64,000 nucleotides of DNA from Gentiana macrophylla. Lineage: Eukaryota > Streptophyta > Magnoliopsida > Gentianales > Gentianaceae. Every line of letters begins with the position of its first letter. Within the stretch, counting starts at the first letter, position 1. The position numbers and the translations under genes were made by a program. A model generated the notes under the pieces. It was given only the letters and a program-made list of their open reading frames with translations. It searched no databases and was not told the origin of the DNA. The DNA is taken from positions 18,189,541 to 18,253,540 of the forward strand of contig CM047814.1 in assembly GCA_026214975.1 (NCBI GenBank), in the 5' to 3' direction. Shown here one piece after another: positions 10,745-23,574 of the stretch.

Positions 10745-10860
10745 AAATGAAATACTTGTGTGGTGTCTCCATTCATATAGAGACATCACGTGGTTCATTC
10801 GTGATCATAAAAATATGTTGTTCAGATTGAACCACACTGTATCTCCACACGAAATGAAGA
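10745..10860. repeat. MITE-like repeat in TBCCD1 promoter region
   Basis: The words 'gaaatacttgtgtggtgtct', 'gagacatcacgtggttcat' and 'attgaaccacac' form internal inverted pairs (gtggtgtctc...gagacatcac). The same opening word recurs at 63,746 downstream of the G-patch gene and in TBCCD1 copy 2 (44,818). It lies 150-260 bp before the TBCCD1 start codon. A (GTT)n microsatellite sits just upstream at 10725-10742. Confidence 0.45.
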
Positions 10861-11006
10861 CACGCGCACACGTTAATTCCCGTTGTTAAAGGCCACATCC
10901 CCACTGTTCTAGCTCACTATCTTTCGCTCCCCTTTCCTTCCCTATTAACCACCTTCTTCCCCAAAAATAGCCAAAATTAATCAGACTCATAATTATCTGA
11001 TCCGTC

Positions 11007-14000
11007 ATGTCAGATTCTTCACCAATGTCTTTAACACCTGAACCACCGCCGGCAACTTCCGTTTCATCACCGCCGGCATCTCCCCAAATATATATTCATC
11101 CTAGAAGAGAACCATTCGAGCACGGCCTCATCCCAATCTCCAAACTCATCTTCACAGATGGAACACAAACGCTCGGTCCAATTAAGGAGAAGCTTCTATC
11201 TCTATCATCTGAGTCCTCTCACCGTGTCAACTCTGCTGCGATTGCAGAAATTCTCCAGATCTCCACTGAACATTCTCGTCTTGTCCTTGAAACCCTAGCT
11301 GCTGTTATGAACAATGATTCCGACCCGATTGTTAATGCAGGACCTTCTGAGGTTGATGCCTTTGGCGTCAATGTGTTTGATTTGGTACTCTTTCTGTATA
11401 TACAGAGTTATAAGCGTTTGTTGCCTAAAGGTCATAAGGATTCCGCTGCTGTTGCTGATGTGTGGCCCTCCACTTCGGCATTTGATGGATTCTTGTCAGC
11501 GCTTTCACCTTTGCAGGTGAGTTTTCTTTGTTGAATTATTGGATGCATTTCATATTTTTTTCCTCATATTTTTGTTTTGAATCGAGTGATAATGACTGCG
11601 GAAGGGACAATTGGTATTACTGGATTGGAGTAGCATCGCAAAATACTTTAGTTTTCTCAATGTTGAATCCCCTGGAACTGGGACTTTTTGGGGATACGTT
11701 TAACTTAATTGAGTGACCAAAGATAGACAAGCTTTGTGATTGAGTTACACAAGCCAGCAAGTATACTATTTGAGTTCACATTTGCATGCTTCCATCTCAT
11801 GAAGATTTTTTTGTTTTTTTCTTCTTTATTTGTTAGCTCTTAGCTTGTTGTGTAGAGCTGTATTAAAAGTTTATGATGATTTGTTGCAGCTTGTCCGTAG
11901 CAATAGTAGAAGGTTTATGCCATCACAAGCAGATGAGGAGGCTCATCAGTTGTCTTATTTACAAAAACACTTGGGGAACATTCTCTCGCTTTTATCAGAC
12001 CCTGTTGAAGGGGAAGACAAAGGCGAAGAGTCTCTGGTGCGTGGAATACTCCTCTTATTATTTTGAATATATTTTTCCTTGACATATTGGGAAATGTAAA
12101 TTGGATGCATGGCAGTTGAGATTGCTGATTTATGATGTTGTACTATGGAAAGACCGTGTTTTTACTATATAAAGAACTGGTATTAAATGTCTGATAGATT
12201 CTGCTGACAGTCATCCTACTTTACCATTTTTTTTGTTCTAGGTTATGGTTTTATTTTTGGTTTTTTTAACCTTTAGAGCTCCCAAAACCGTCATAGGGTG
12301 CCAGGCTTGTTTCTTGATATCGTTTCTAAACCCATTGCTTCATCATTCAGACGCTCAATTCGTTTCACTTTCTCATTGTTTAATATGTCACAATTTCTGT
12401 TATATTCACTCTGTATTGGGTGCTTAAACAATATATGTAATTTTTTGGTAGGCAGTTAGTGTGCCTTTTGAGAAAGGATTAAGGTCATGTATGTGCCTGC
12501 TCTGTATTGTCTAGATTACAAGGCACTGGTAGTTTTTTTAGTAATTCATCTTGGGAGTGATGAGCCATGCAATGACATTTTTCTTAGTTTCCCTTTTCAG
12601 TATGATGAAGGATTTTGTAGTAGGTGGTTTCTGTTTCCTATTTAATGGGTAGTTCAATCTGAAGGATCATTTTGTCTCATGGAAAGTCGATATGTGATAT
12701 CAACCTTGTTATTTATGTGTCCTGTTTTTTTGTTACTTTTTGGTTCATGATCCAGATAAACCTTATAATTGGGTCTGATCAAGGCTACTATGAATGACTT
12801 GGGAGAGATGCAACGTTGTTTCTTGTCATTTCCTTGGATAGCAAACCTGACACTGGTTTACATTATAATGTCTATATTATAAGGCATTGCTCTCTGCACC
12901 ACTAATGAAGCAAGCATTTTAGACGATACAGATAGTAAAACTGCATATATACTTAGGGCATGGCAAGGGAAGTTATAAGGAAAATAATAATGGGCTAAAT
13001 GAGTTTCCATATTGTGCTGCTGAGATTGGTAGTTTGGAAGGAAGGAGATACATTACAGTTTAAAATCGTATCTTATGAATATCATATTTTCCTTGAAATC
13101 TCAAATGGATGTGCCGATGTGGTTGATGTGATCTTCCTTGTTTAGAAAAACAAAATTACTCTTTGATTGTTTTATCGTCTTTTTCATGCTCTGTGAGGTT
13201 GGATAGACGTCTCTAATTATTAAAATGTTTTAATCCCCTGGGAAAAAGTGTCCACGTGCTTGCTTTGACATCCGTGCCTTATTTGCCCTTTGCACGTTTG
13301 TGCTCTATTTTCCTTCATTTCTGTTTGTCATATAATTGGAGCAAAAGTACTAAGCAGATGATTTTGCCAGGTTTTGTCTATGGAGAAACTTGATCATCTT
13401 GGTTTTCTAATTTATTTTGGGGAGAAGGGGTCAGAAAGAAATTCTTTGAGTCAAAATGCCCCCTTCTTTGCCAATTCAGATCCTGATATGCCTGCAATCC
13501 CTGTGTCTGCTGCCCAAGTTCATGACTGGCTTCTGCAGAGCATAACCTCTTCCCTAGAGCATATATCTGAGAGAGCATCTGTCAAAGAAAATGGACATAC
13601 TGTTGCGTCTGATCAGGATGTTCAGATGACTGATGTTTCTTTAAATTCAACAAAGGTGTCAACTAGGGGCCCTAGCTTCATTGAGGGGATCTCTAAATCA
13701 TCTTATGCAAAGACTGGATCTGATCTAAAGGGTTCTTCCATAAAGGTGAGATATACAGCTGGGAGTATTTGTTTTGTTCGATACATTATATTGAATCAGA
13801 ATTTTTGTTATAGAGAACTAAATAAGAGGACAAAAGCTATGAATGGATAATAGGATGTAAGAATGAAGAAGCTTTTATGATCTACGGGCTTAGAGATAAT
13901 TGTATATGAAATCAAAATGAACAAAAAGCTCTTCATGTTGGTGTTTATACGAGGTTAAATGTGAATGTGTTAAATGTCATGACTTTGTTGTGAATGATAA

Positions 14001-17000
14001 CTTATGTATCTTTATAGTGTAATGCCACTTCTACTATTTCTTGTGTATTATATCATTATATGTATTATTTATTTATTTCTACTGCTGGACAATATCATAT
14101 TGCTTATTGTGTTGGATTTTGTCTTTCATGCCTGTTACTTACATCGTAGTTGCACACTTTTTGCGTCCTTGAATGTAATGTTACCTAGCATGCAGATCCC
14201 TATTACATGATACGGAAGTATATTTCACACTTGATTTAATAGGCGAGTAATTAGGGGATGTTAAGGCTATTCTATTATCAGCATCTAGCAATAAAGAGTT
14301 ACGAGCAATAAAGAGTTACGGGGGTTTACTTTTTTATCTTCTAGCAGTGACAGGACTACTAGTCAAGTTATAGTCAAGTTGGAGTTGAACACTAATTGGA
14401 GTGGAATACTTTACTTTATACTATTGTACTGTTTAAAGATCGGAAGTTGTTTATTTCTTGTTACTGTTTTAAGAAGGAATTAACAGTTAGCTGGTTTCAT
14501 GGGTTCTTGTAATTCTCTACGATGCTCCTCTTTTTCTGCTTTCACTTGCATGTTTCTTATTCTGTTTACTCACGTGCATCCATTTCACTTGCAGGTAATA
14601 AACTGTCACGAGTCTGTGATCTACATTTTGGCACCTCTAAGATATGCAACGGTCTATGGATGCTCTGATGCTACTATTATTCTTGGTGCAGTTGGCAAGG
14701 TAGTTATTAAGTTTGGTATACTATGCTCTTAATTCTTCCAAAGTTGTGATGCAATCGTTTACTGTAGTTAATGATTCTATAGCAACTGATGAAGGCTTCT
14801 TTTCATCCCTTTAACTGAAGTGATAAGGTCAGCCCCCATCAGTCAATGTGGGGATGTCACTTGATCTAACGTCGTCTACTCCTCTGCCAAAACCTAGCAT
14901 AAGCCATCACATCTGAAACTTGTCCTCCTATGGCTGTTTGGTGTGAAACCTAGTGCATGTATTGATTATTTACATAATTGTTTAATGTGGTTTGCTACCG
15001 TGCTGGTTAACTTGTCCATTATTTTATGTGGAAAAAGAGATTGTATTCTTCATTCCCCAGCATGATACATTATTTCATATTGCAATTCCAACTTAATATG
15101 TACCTGTTATACCCGATTCTTGTGCCCCCCCTTCAAAAAAAAGGTAAGTGAAACATTCAAAGAAGAAATGAAAATAAATTACTTATTTTTGTAATGTACT
15201 TGGAAACATGTGTTTTTGCCTAAAAAGTTATAGTTGGTTTTACTGGTTTATGAATGTGCTGCTAGTCTGCTAGTCTTGTTTGATATTGTGGTTTTCTAAT
15301 TTTCTGTTGCATATGTGGTTTATATCCTGGTCTAATTTTCTGGTGATTTACTCAACGATTTGATCCAGTTGTACTCTTGATTTTGTTTACTGATTCCTAA
15401 TGAGTCTTTTAATCACTTGTTAATTGCTTCACCACATTGTTTCCAGGCTGTTAGAGTGGAACACTGTGAGCGTGTCCATGTGATTGCAGCAGCAAAACGC
15501 ATATGCATTGCTAATTGTCGGGAATGTGTTTTCTTCTTGGGTGTGAACCAACAGCCTCTCATTGTTGGCGATAACCACAAACTACAGGTAGGTACAAGTG
15601 ATTATTGACAAATTCTACAGTGGCAGCCGGCTACATACTGTGTTATTTGGAGTGGTAACAGACTTTAATTTCTCTAGATCATGTGATTCTGTATGTCTTT
15701 ACCAGCCACTATATTGGTTCACTTTGTTAAAAATGTATGCGTTCTTACTTGAGAGAAATATCCCACCAATGGGTATGTACACTTAAGTGGGTCAAGCAAT
15801 TTGTGCCTTCTCTTCAGTTACCTGCATTTTCAGGAATGATAACGTCACTTAGCTTGGATAGGGTGGAGAGAACGACTTTTGATGCCCTTTTTGCACTCTT
15901 GTCCAGTTGTTGGTCTGGTACTTGTGTGGTGATTCAGTTACCTTTTTGTTATTCTTTTTTATTAAATAATTGGTGAGTACGTGAGTTTTATATTTGCTGC
16001 ATGCGATATTTAGGACAACTGCTTTTGGTTTGGCTAAATAAAGTGTATTGTGTTCTGTTGCCTTGACTTTTCATTTTATTTGTTTTTTACTTTGATAAGA
16101 AAAACTTACAAAGTAACCAAGTAGCTTGGCTCAAGTAGTAAGTGACTTGAGAATGCCTAGGGAGGTCACCGGTTCGATTCTCCTCTGAGGCGCCATGTTG
16201 AAAGAGCTCTTGGTCAGTCCTTACCCTTGAGTAAGAGTCAGACTCTGCAGGCACGACCCGGGCCGAACTCCGGATTAGTCGGACCAGTGGGTTCCGGAGA
16301 CCGGCGCTTTAAGCAAAAAAGAAAAACTTACAAGGTTGAGCATAGTTTGAGCTGGCAAAAATTGATTTAAGCGTAATAAAAGAAAAAAAGCTATTAGGTA
16401 CTGGGACATCCATTTTATCTCGATCTCAGGGTGGAGTGCTTGCTTGCTTGCTGTTACCGGCATATCCTTTAATATTAACTCAATGTTTATGTTGGAGTTA
16501 TTTTTGGGTTCCATGCCGCATGGTTGATCCGTAATTTGTCAACTTTTTTGGTAATGCCAATGAGAAATAACTGCCTTGCTATCGATTTCATCAGGTTGCT
16601 CCTTATAATACATATTACTCGCAACTTGAGGAGCATTTGACTGAGGTTGGTGTGGTTCCAATCATCAATAGATGGAACGAGCCTATCTCGCTTGGAATTG
16701 TTGATCCACACGATTCGTTGTCTCATCCAGCAGGGGTTTCTGATGTCCAAGCTGAGTCTGCTGCGCGTCTGGACCCAGATCAGTTTACAAACTTTTTGGT
16801 ATATTTCCGTTTTCTCTTCTCTTTTTTAATTATTATAAGTTGGATATTCACCCTGAGTTTTTTTAGGAGTTTCTCTTTGACCAAGTTAGCTGCTTTCACT
16901 TTATTTAAATGGATGACTAATGATCTGTATAGCTTTTCAGATACGTATTACCAAGTGTTCTATCCAAACAGTTTTGGGACCTTCATCAGTGTCTTTGAAC

Positions 17001-17222
17001 ATTTCAAAAATTGTCATGATTTATCTTTATGTAATATACATCCTGCATTCTCTGCAGATACCTAATTGGTTATGTGGTGAACAAGTTGGACCGACAAAAG
17101 ATAATCCGTTTCCTTTGCCGGAACCTTACATGGCATCTCAGCAAAGAAATGTACGTGGGACATCCAGATTTTTGTTTTGGGAGGAGGGGGGAAGGGGGGA
17201 TTTCAAGGTTTTTCTTTTGTGA
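11007..17222 (+). pseudogene. TBCCD1: TBCC domain-containing protein 1, copy 1, 3'-truncated
   Basis: Seven in-frame exons with GT-AG introns: 11007-11516, 11890-12036, 13371-13745, 14595-14699, 15447-15587, 16595-16798, 17058-17150 (525 aa). The start follows a conserved 5' region; the N-terminus is Pro/Ser-rich, then comes the HPRREPFEHGLIPI block. Exons 4-6 (residues ~345-494; VINCHESVIYILAPL, RICIANCRECVFFLGV) encode the C-CAP/TBCC beta-helix. In animals and algae TBCCD1 acts in centrosome/basal-body and Golgi positioning; the role in plants, which mostly lack centrioles, is not clear to me. Exons 8-9 are absent because the copy breaks in intron 7 at ~17322 into Copia sequence. Reading through after exon 7 adds 23 residues to a stop at 17222. 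Exon 3 is undamaged here, unlike in copy 2. The family call is certain; whether it is expressed is unknown. Confidence 0.9.
16113..16319 (+). mobile_element. tRNA-derived SINE in TBCCD1 intron 5, copy 1
   Basis: An A-box-like stretch (tggctcaagtagtaag, from 16127) and a B-box (ggttcgattc, 16171-16180) head a ~207-bp element ending in gcgctttaagcaaaaaa. Target-site duplications of 14 bp (agaaaaacttacaa) lie at 16099-16112 and 16320-16333. It carries the 3' module 'ccgaactccggattagtcgg' seen in a widespread plant SINE group. It is present in both TBCCD1 copies, so insertion preceded the duplication. Confidence 0.85.
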
Positions 17223-17322
17223 TAGGGTTCTCGTTCCTTTTTGTCAAGACAATGATGCCCTCTATATTGTTGTGATCTGGCTAATGCTTTTTGATGTGTC
17301 CTGATAAGCTATACTCTTTCTT

Positions 17323-17852
17323 TGTTTCATTAGGAAAAGCGCCAGCTTATCCCAAATCAAATATTTGGAAAAGTAAATATAATTTGGTTTTAAGCGCAGC
17401 CACTTTCCAAAATCAAATTTTGGAAGTGCTTGAGCTTGCAAGCCATTCCAAATCAAATATTTGGAAAGGCGCAGGCATTCCAAATCAAAATTTGGAAAGG
17501 CTAACGTGTCCATATGGTTTCCCAAATGGCCCAAACTATTTGAACCATTTGGTTGGCCATACGACACAACTAAACAAACGAGATATCTATGCACAATAAA
17601 ATATCACAAACTAAAAGGGTTGATCTCCCCATTGGAAGAGGATAGCCGACGGACGGCAACCCTAGGGCTACCGCCGCCGCCGCCGCCGAGAGGGGAGGCG
17701 CCGCGGTCGCCCCCCAAGAACCCTATTTTTTTTTTTTTTTTTTTTTTTTTTGTTTTAACGTTTCGTGATTTAAATCTTGCATCTATCGATTAAATACTAC
17801 GCATTTAAATTATGCTTATTGCTTAAGCTCAAGTGCATCTCTCGATACCACC
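17323..17852 (-). mobile_element. truncated Copia leader abutting TBCCD1 intron 7
   Basis: Read on the minus strand this is the 5' untranslated leader that follows LTR_A: primer-binding site (about 17840-17852), poly-A (poly-T on plus at 17728-17750), GC-rich block with CGG repeats (17670-17715), then hairpin repeats (17345-17500). It ends at ~17333, in the hairpin array. About ten bases (gtttcattag) fit neither the host intron nor the leader. Its sequence is of the same type as the leader at 24.8-25.55 kb. The rest of this element is missing. Confidence 0.8.
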
Positions 17853-19668
17853 TGTTAGGAAATCACTAGTTTAACGCAAATAATTTAAAATTTGATTTTT
17901 CTAGATCGTTCTTCGTTTAATGCAATAAACACGTTAAGTAGTTTGACGGTTATACCTTAGATGATCTACAAGATCGTCGCTTTGACCGCCAACGGAGAGT
18001 AGTTCAATCGCGCAAGCCGCCCACGCGTCCGGCCTCTATCGCTAATCCACACGAACCCCTCGCCGGAATCCTCCTTGGATTGCTATCGGAAAAACTCCTG
18101 GCCGCTAGATCGGACCTTTTCTTTCCTCACAAACTCACTATGGAGAGCTCTCTATTTTACACAAGAATTATGAATTCTTGCAATTGTGTTGTCTAAAAGA
18201 ATTTTGACACCCACTTCCTTTTATAGAGGAGGTGGCGCTCCAAATTGAGTGTGGATAAGAAAACCTTTTTCCAATAAAATAAAGAAAATCTTCAGATTGA
18301 TTTATCTCTTTAATTATAATTTATTTTGCCAATATCTTATATTGATTATAATTATCTTATTACCATAAATCTATTTTTCAAAATCAATTAATATCTCATA
18401 TTAATATTATGGTAATCTTATTAATTAAAGTCTGCACAATCCAAAGTGTAGATTGTGTGACACTCAAAAGTGGCGCCCATATGCCAATTAATTGGCTTCC
18501 AGGAATATTCTTTAATTAATCTAATTTATGTATATAATTAATATCTTGTATTTTATTTATTCATAATAAATAAATACCACCATATTAATTTACCACTATA
18601 ACCTTTATAGTACTGAGATAAACTTTCCTTATTTGGTTATCATCTATAACCGCATTTTAATCCGACTCGATGTTCATATGTGTGTGACCCGATAGCTTCC
18701 GAATATGTTGGCCGTAGACACAAAGTGCAATTTACCAAAATGCCCTTCATACCTAACGATCACGGGATAGCGTCAAAGAACACACCGTGACCCCAATTAT
18801 CGGAAGAGTCAAAAGCAATGACTACTACCTTTCATGTGAAACGATTATCGTGTAACTTACAATCCTATCGCTATAATAATATCCATACGATCAGATCTCG
18901 AGTGTCAATACATTGACGATCGTATCTTATAATCCTGGATATCATGCTCTCTCGGAATAACACATTTACTCCCACTTTGCAAAGATTCTCGAGAGCTAGA
19001 CATTCCTTATAAGAAGGCCATTTCGGATATTCAATCCCAATCATAGGATACGCGATTCCCGGACGACCAATCATGTATACTCCGTGATGCTTCAATATCA
19101 TACCCAATCACTACCGCATGATCGCCCGTGGTTAGAGAAATCTCAATAGTGTCAAAGCATGACAATCCACACCGTGATGCCATGAAGACTCGGTCAAAAG
19201 GATAATTACACAACCGCCACATAGTGTGACACTTAATGTAAGTGGGTCGCCTAACGACGCATTCTCTAATACACGCCCACGCATACGGTCAAGTGTGTCC
19301 TACACTTCGATAGACGAGATCATCCCTACCTTCTAAAAGATAGAAGACATCCAATACGTCTTTAGTCCGCTTATACTATCAATGTCCCATTTGATAATAT
19401 GTAAGACTAGAGACATTTAAGTACCAACCTTGTTATAGTGATTAGAGATCTCATCAACCATGATCACTATCATGGTTTCTCTATCATGAGATCAATACTA
19501 GGGACGTTACTATATATATACAACAAATAATATGAAGACAAACAATATATAATAACATAAGTGCTTTTATTAATCATAATAAAGTTATTACATGAACTAA
19601 ATAGATCAGAATGACCCGACCGGTCGGATCCGGTCCGACCCGATTGGGTTTAGGACACCTTTCCAACA
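17853..19668 (-). repeat. Copia LTR_A
   Basis: 1.8-kb LTR. On plus it begins tgttaggaaatc, beside a primer-binding site, and ends ttccaaca, followed by the reverse-complement polypurine tract (atctcccacttggcc, 19669-19683). On the minus strand it therefore runs TGTTGGAA...CTAACA. It has the PPT on its right and a PBS with leader on its left, so it is shared by element 1 (as 3' LTR) and the truncated element (as 5' LTR). Its sequence subtype is the same throughout. Confidence 0.88.
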
Positions 19669-19779
19669 ATCTCCCACTTGGCCTAAAGCCAATCACCCAT
19701 ATGCCTAAGCCCGTGCAAGTGAACATGTTTCTCATGCTTAGCTTGAGACAATGCCTTGGTTAACGGATCGGCTATGTTA

Positions 19780-22700
19780 TCATCCGTGTGGACTTTCTAT
19801 CTTTACATCTCCTCTATCTACTATCTCTCTAATCAAGTGATAGCGCCGAGCACATGTTTGGACTTCGATGAGACCTTGGTTCCTTTGATCGAGATATCGC
19901 TCCATTATTATCACAAGATGAGGCTTTGGACCTTCAATGGAAGAAACCACACCAAGTTCGAGAATGAACTTCTTCATCCAAATCGCTTCCTTTGCCGCCT
20001 CCGAGGTCGCTATGTATTCGGCTTCCGTTGTAGAATCTGCGGTGAGTCTCCCCGCTTGGAACTCTTCCACTCACCGCCCGCCCGTTAAGCGTGAAAACAA
20101 ATCCAGATTGTGACTTAAAGTCATCCTTGTCGGTTTGAAAGCGGCATCCGTGTAACCTCGTAATACTAAATCATCATTCCGAAAACCAGGAACATATCCC
20201 AAAGACGTCTCAAGTACTTAAGGATATTCTTTGACAAACAATCCGGTGACCATCACCTGGATTGGTGGTACCTACTAGTCATACTAAGAGGTACGAGACA
20301 TCCGGTCTTGTGCATAACATGGCATACATGATAGACCCGATTGCCGAAGCATAAGGGACTTTACTCATTTGTGCCCTTTCCTCCTCTCTGTCTTAGGACT
20401 CATTCCCTGGATGACAGTAGACCCCGTGTGACATGGGCAAGAACCCTTTCTTGGATCGCTCCATGCCGAATCTCTTCAAAGATCTTGTCTATGTAGGTGG
20501 ATTGTGATGAGACCAAGCAACCTTTTAGATCTATCTCTATAGATCTTTATTCCTGAATATAAAGTCGCCTCACCCAAGTCCTTCATAGAGAAGTTCTTGG
20601 ATAACCAAGCTTTGATCGATTGTAACATAGGCACATCATTCCCTATGAGCAAGATGTCATCCACATAAAGCACTAGGAACACAATGGCACTCCCACTAAC
20701 CTTCTTGTAAACACAGGGCTCATCTTCGTTCTTGATGAAATCAAAGCTGCTTGATTATCTCATCAAAGCGAAGATTCCAACTCCGAGAAGCTTGCTTTAA
20801 TCCATAAATGGATCTTTGCGTTTACACACCATCCTCGGGCGTCATTGGTTGTGAAACCTCAGCCGTGTCATATACACTTCCTCGCAGACGAGGTTCCGTT
20901 AAGGAAATTTGTTTTCACATCCATCCGCCGATTTCGTAATCATGGTATCTTTGCAATAGCAAGCAAAATTCTAATGGATTTTAACATGGCAACAAAGCGA
21001 GAAGGTTTCATCATAGTCAACTCCTTGTCTTTGCTTATAACCTTTTGCCACCAACCTAGCCTTGTAGGTGGTCACGTTATCGTCCATGTCGGTCTTTCTC
21101 TTAAAGACCCATTTACACCCTATGGGAACTATTCCTCAGGCGGATCAACTAAGTTCCAAACTTGGTTGTCCTTCATGGATTCCATCTCGTAATTCATGGC
21201 CTCAAGCCATTTCTCTTTGTCGTGCCTTAATAGCACCTCCTCATAAGTTCTAGTGGTCCTCATCTTCCATGAGATACACGCCAGATGTACTATCGGGTCC
21301 ACGGCGTTCCCTGGTGGATCTTCGAGGTGTTATTGTGTTCACGGTAGAGGTGGCGCCACATTTGTATGTGGTGTCTCCTCTACTTCCATCAACGGATTGT
21401 TATCCGTAAGTGGTTCTCGAATTTCTTCAAGATCAATCTTACTCCCACCGACCCCTATCCGGAATAAACTCTTTCTCCGAAAGTGGCCGACCCCGGCAAC
21501 AAACACCTTTTGTTCCTCGGGGTGGTAAAATTGGTATCCTCTAGTTTCTCAGGATATCCCACAAGCAGACATTTGTCGGATCTCGCCTCTAATTTGTCGA
21601 GGCATCATCCGCTTCACATAAGTCGGACAACCCCAAGGTTTAAGATATGCCGATTTGGTTTTTTCTTGGCCCATACCTCGTATGGTGTAGAATCAACCGT
21701 CTTTGATGGAACTCGGTTCGGTGTATAGGATGCGGTTTTACAGAGCATACCCCAAAACGATTTTGGAAGAATCAGATAGCTCATCATGGATCGCACCATG
21801 TCTAACAAGGTGCGGTTCCTCCTCTCAGACACGCCATTCATCTGTGGCGTTCCGGGAGGAGTCCATTCAGGTAGAATCCCATTCTCCTTCAAATAATCTT
21901 GAAACTCTCCATCTAGGTATTCTCCGCCTCGATCGGGTCGAAGTGTTTTGATTTCCTTACCTAGTTGTTTCTCCACTTCACTTCTGAATTCTTTGAACTT
22001 TTCGAAGGCTTCAGATTTATACTTCATTAAATATATATAACCATAGCGAGAATGGTCATCAGTGAAAGTGATAAAATAAGAGTATCCTCCTTTGGCTTGA
22101 ATTGACATTGGGCCACACACATCGGTATGTATAAGCTCAAGCAATTCATTGGATCTTATCCTTTGCCACTAAAAGGTGACTTTGTCATCTTGCCAAGTAA
22201 ACAAGCTTTGCATGTATCAAATGATTCAGAATCGAATTGATCCAACATTCCATCTTTATGGAGTTTGGATACGCGATTCTTATTTATATGGCCAAGTCTA
22301 CAATGCCATAAGTAGGATTCATTCAAGTCATTTGTTTTGGCTTTCTTGTTATTTATATTAAGTACGTCAACATTCATATCTAATATGTAAAGACCATTGC
22401 TAAGTATGCCAAGATTACCATAAAAGATTCCATCACGTGAAAAGAACAACATTTATTCTCAAACGTAAAAGAAAATCCATCAACATCTAATGCAGAAATA
22501 GAAATAATGCTCTTCGTAAAGAGCGGGAACAAAATAATGATTATTGAGTTCTAAAGACTAGCCCACTGGGCAATGAAAGAAAATAAACTCCTACGCCCGG
22601 TAGCAAAGAACACTTGCTCCATTCCCAACGCGTAGGTCCACCTCTCTTTCCTCGGATCTCTAGCTCTTCTTAGTGCCTGCATATTCAGACAAATATGAGA

Positions 22701-23574
22701 ACCACAACCGAAGATCTAATACCCGGTGGTTAGACTTAGAAGAAGTAATGTTGATCTCAATCATAAATATACACGAAGTCGAAGCATCGAATGCTTCTTC
22801 TTGGTACTCAAGAAGCCCTGCGTTTCTCCTCCAATGTCCGGTCTCACCGCAATGGAAGCAAGCATCCTTGGATTTGTCTTTTGCTATCTTAGGCGTTGGC
22901 TTAGAGTGCGACCTTCGCCTTCTTGGACTTTTTTCTCGGGCTTTTGCCTTGCCTTGCTTGAAGTGACCCGGCAACACTTGCTTTCCCTTCCCTACGGTGC
23001 CTTCAGATTTTCAACATGTTCAATAACTCCGCTAGGAGCAATCTATCTTGTTCATGTGATAGTTCATCACAAACTGCGAGAATGAGTCGCAGAGATTGCG
23101 AGAATCAAGTCAATACTCAACTCGCTCCAACTTGTGGCCCGACTTCCCAAGCCTCTCTATGTACCCGATCATTTTAAGCACGTGTGACCCCACAAAGAGC
23201 CCCAGATGCCATCTTACAACTAAAACAGGCCTTCGAGACCTCGCACTCTCTCATGTGAGACCGAGAAGCATAAAGCTCCTTCAGGTGGACCATAATAGAG
23301 TAGCGTCCATGGACTCAATGCTGTCTTCTGCATTCAGTGTCATAGAAGCAAGCATGATACATGTAGCATCGATCTTGTCGAGCGATTGCTTGTTGTACTT
23401 TCGACAACATCTGCACCCGAACCTCGTGGGCTTTTCCGGTAGGGCCTAAATCAAGACATAGCCAATCTTTTCTCGTGCCTCAAAACGATTTTGAGGTTTC
23501 TTTCCCAATCGAGAAAATTAGTTTTCGTCAAGCTTGTTATCGATGATAAAACGAAGGTTCAATTTGTTTGACAT
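19780..23574 (-). pseudogene. Copia gag-pol polyprotein, disrupted
   Basis: Starts near 23574 with a gag-type N-terminus that meets in-frame stops within 20 codons. Downstream, in several frames, lie a gag zinc knuckle (CFHCGETGH, ~22.87-22.82 kb; the final Cys is lost), the GAG-pre-integrase HHCC region (WHCRLGH and CKACLLGK, 22452-22156), the integrase core (HTDVCGP, TDDHSRYG, RPDRGGEYL, GVSERRNRTL; 22144-21614), the RT block ([11 protein letters not shown], ~21.1 kb), the RT catalytic YVDDILL (20682-20476) and RNase H (ADSTTEAEYIA, 20070-19780). Frameshifts and stops break it many times, so it is not functional as written. Several breaks sit at CAG/CTG words, so some may be sequencing artefacts (see findings). 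Confidence 0.88.

Larger units (their letters stand above)
8278..17322 (+). repeat. 9-kb segmental duplication, copy 1
   Basis: This whole segment recurs in the same orientation at 42335-51383. Homology starts at tccaggcttgtt and ends in TBCCD1 intron 7 at 'tatactctttcttt'. Exons and most introns are identical by eye. The 8.3-10.4 kb part differs much more, with changes concentrated on CAG/CTG words. Copy 1 keeps the original left flank; copy 2 keeps the original right flank. Confidence 0.95.

Noticed and set aside
16127..16200. Possible tRNA gene in TBCCD1 intron 5 (A and B boxes)
   Set aside because: No cloverleaf closes, and the sequence continues into a SINE body with an A-rich tail and a perfect TSD.
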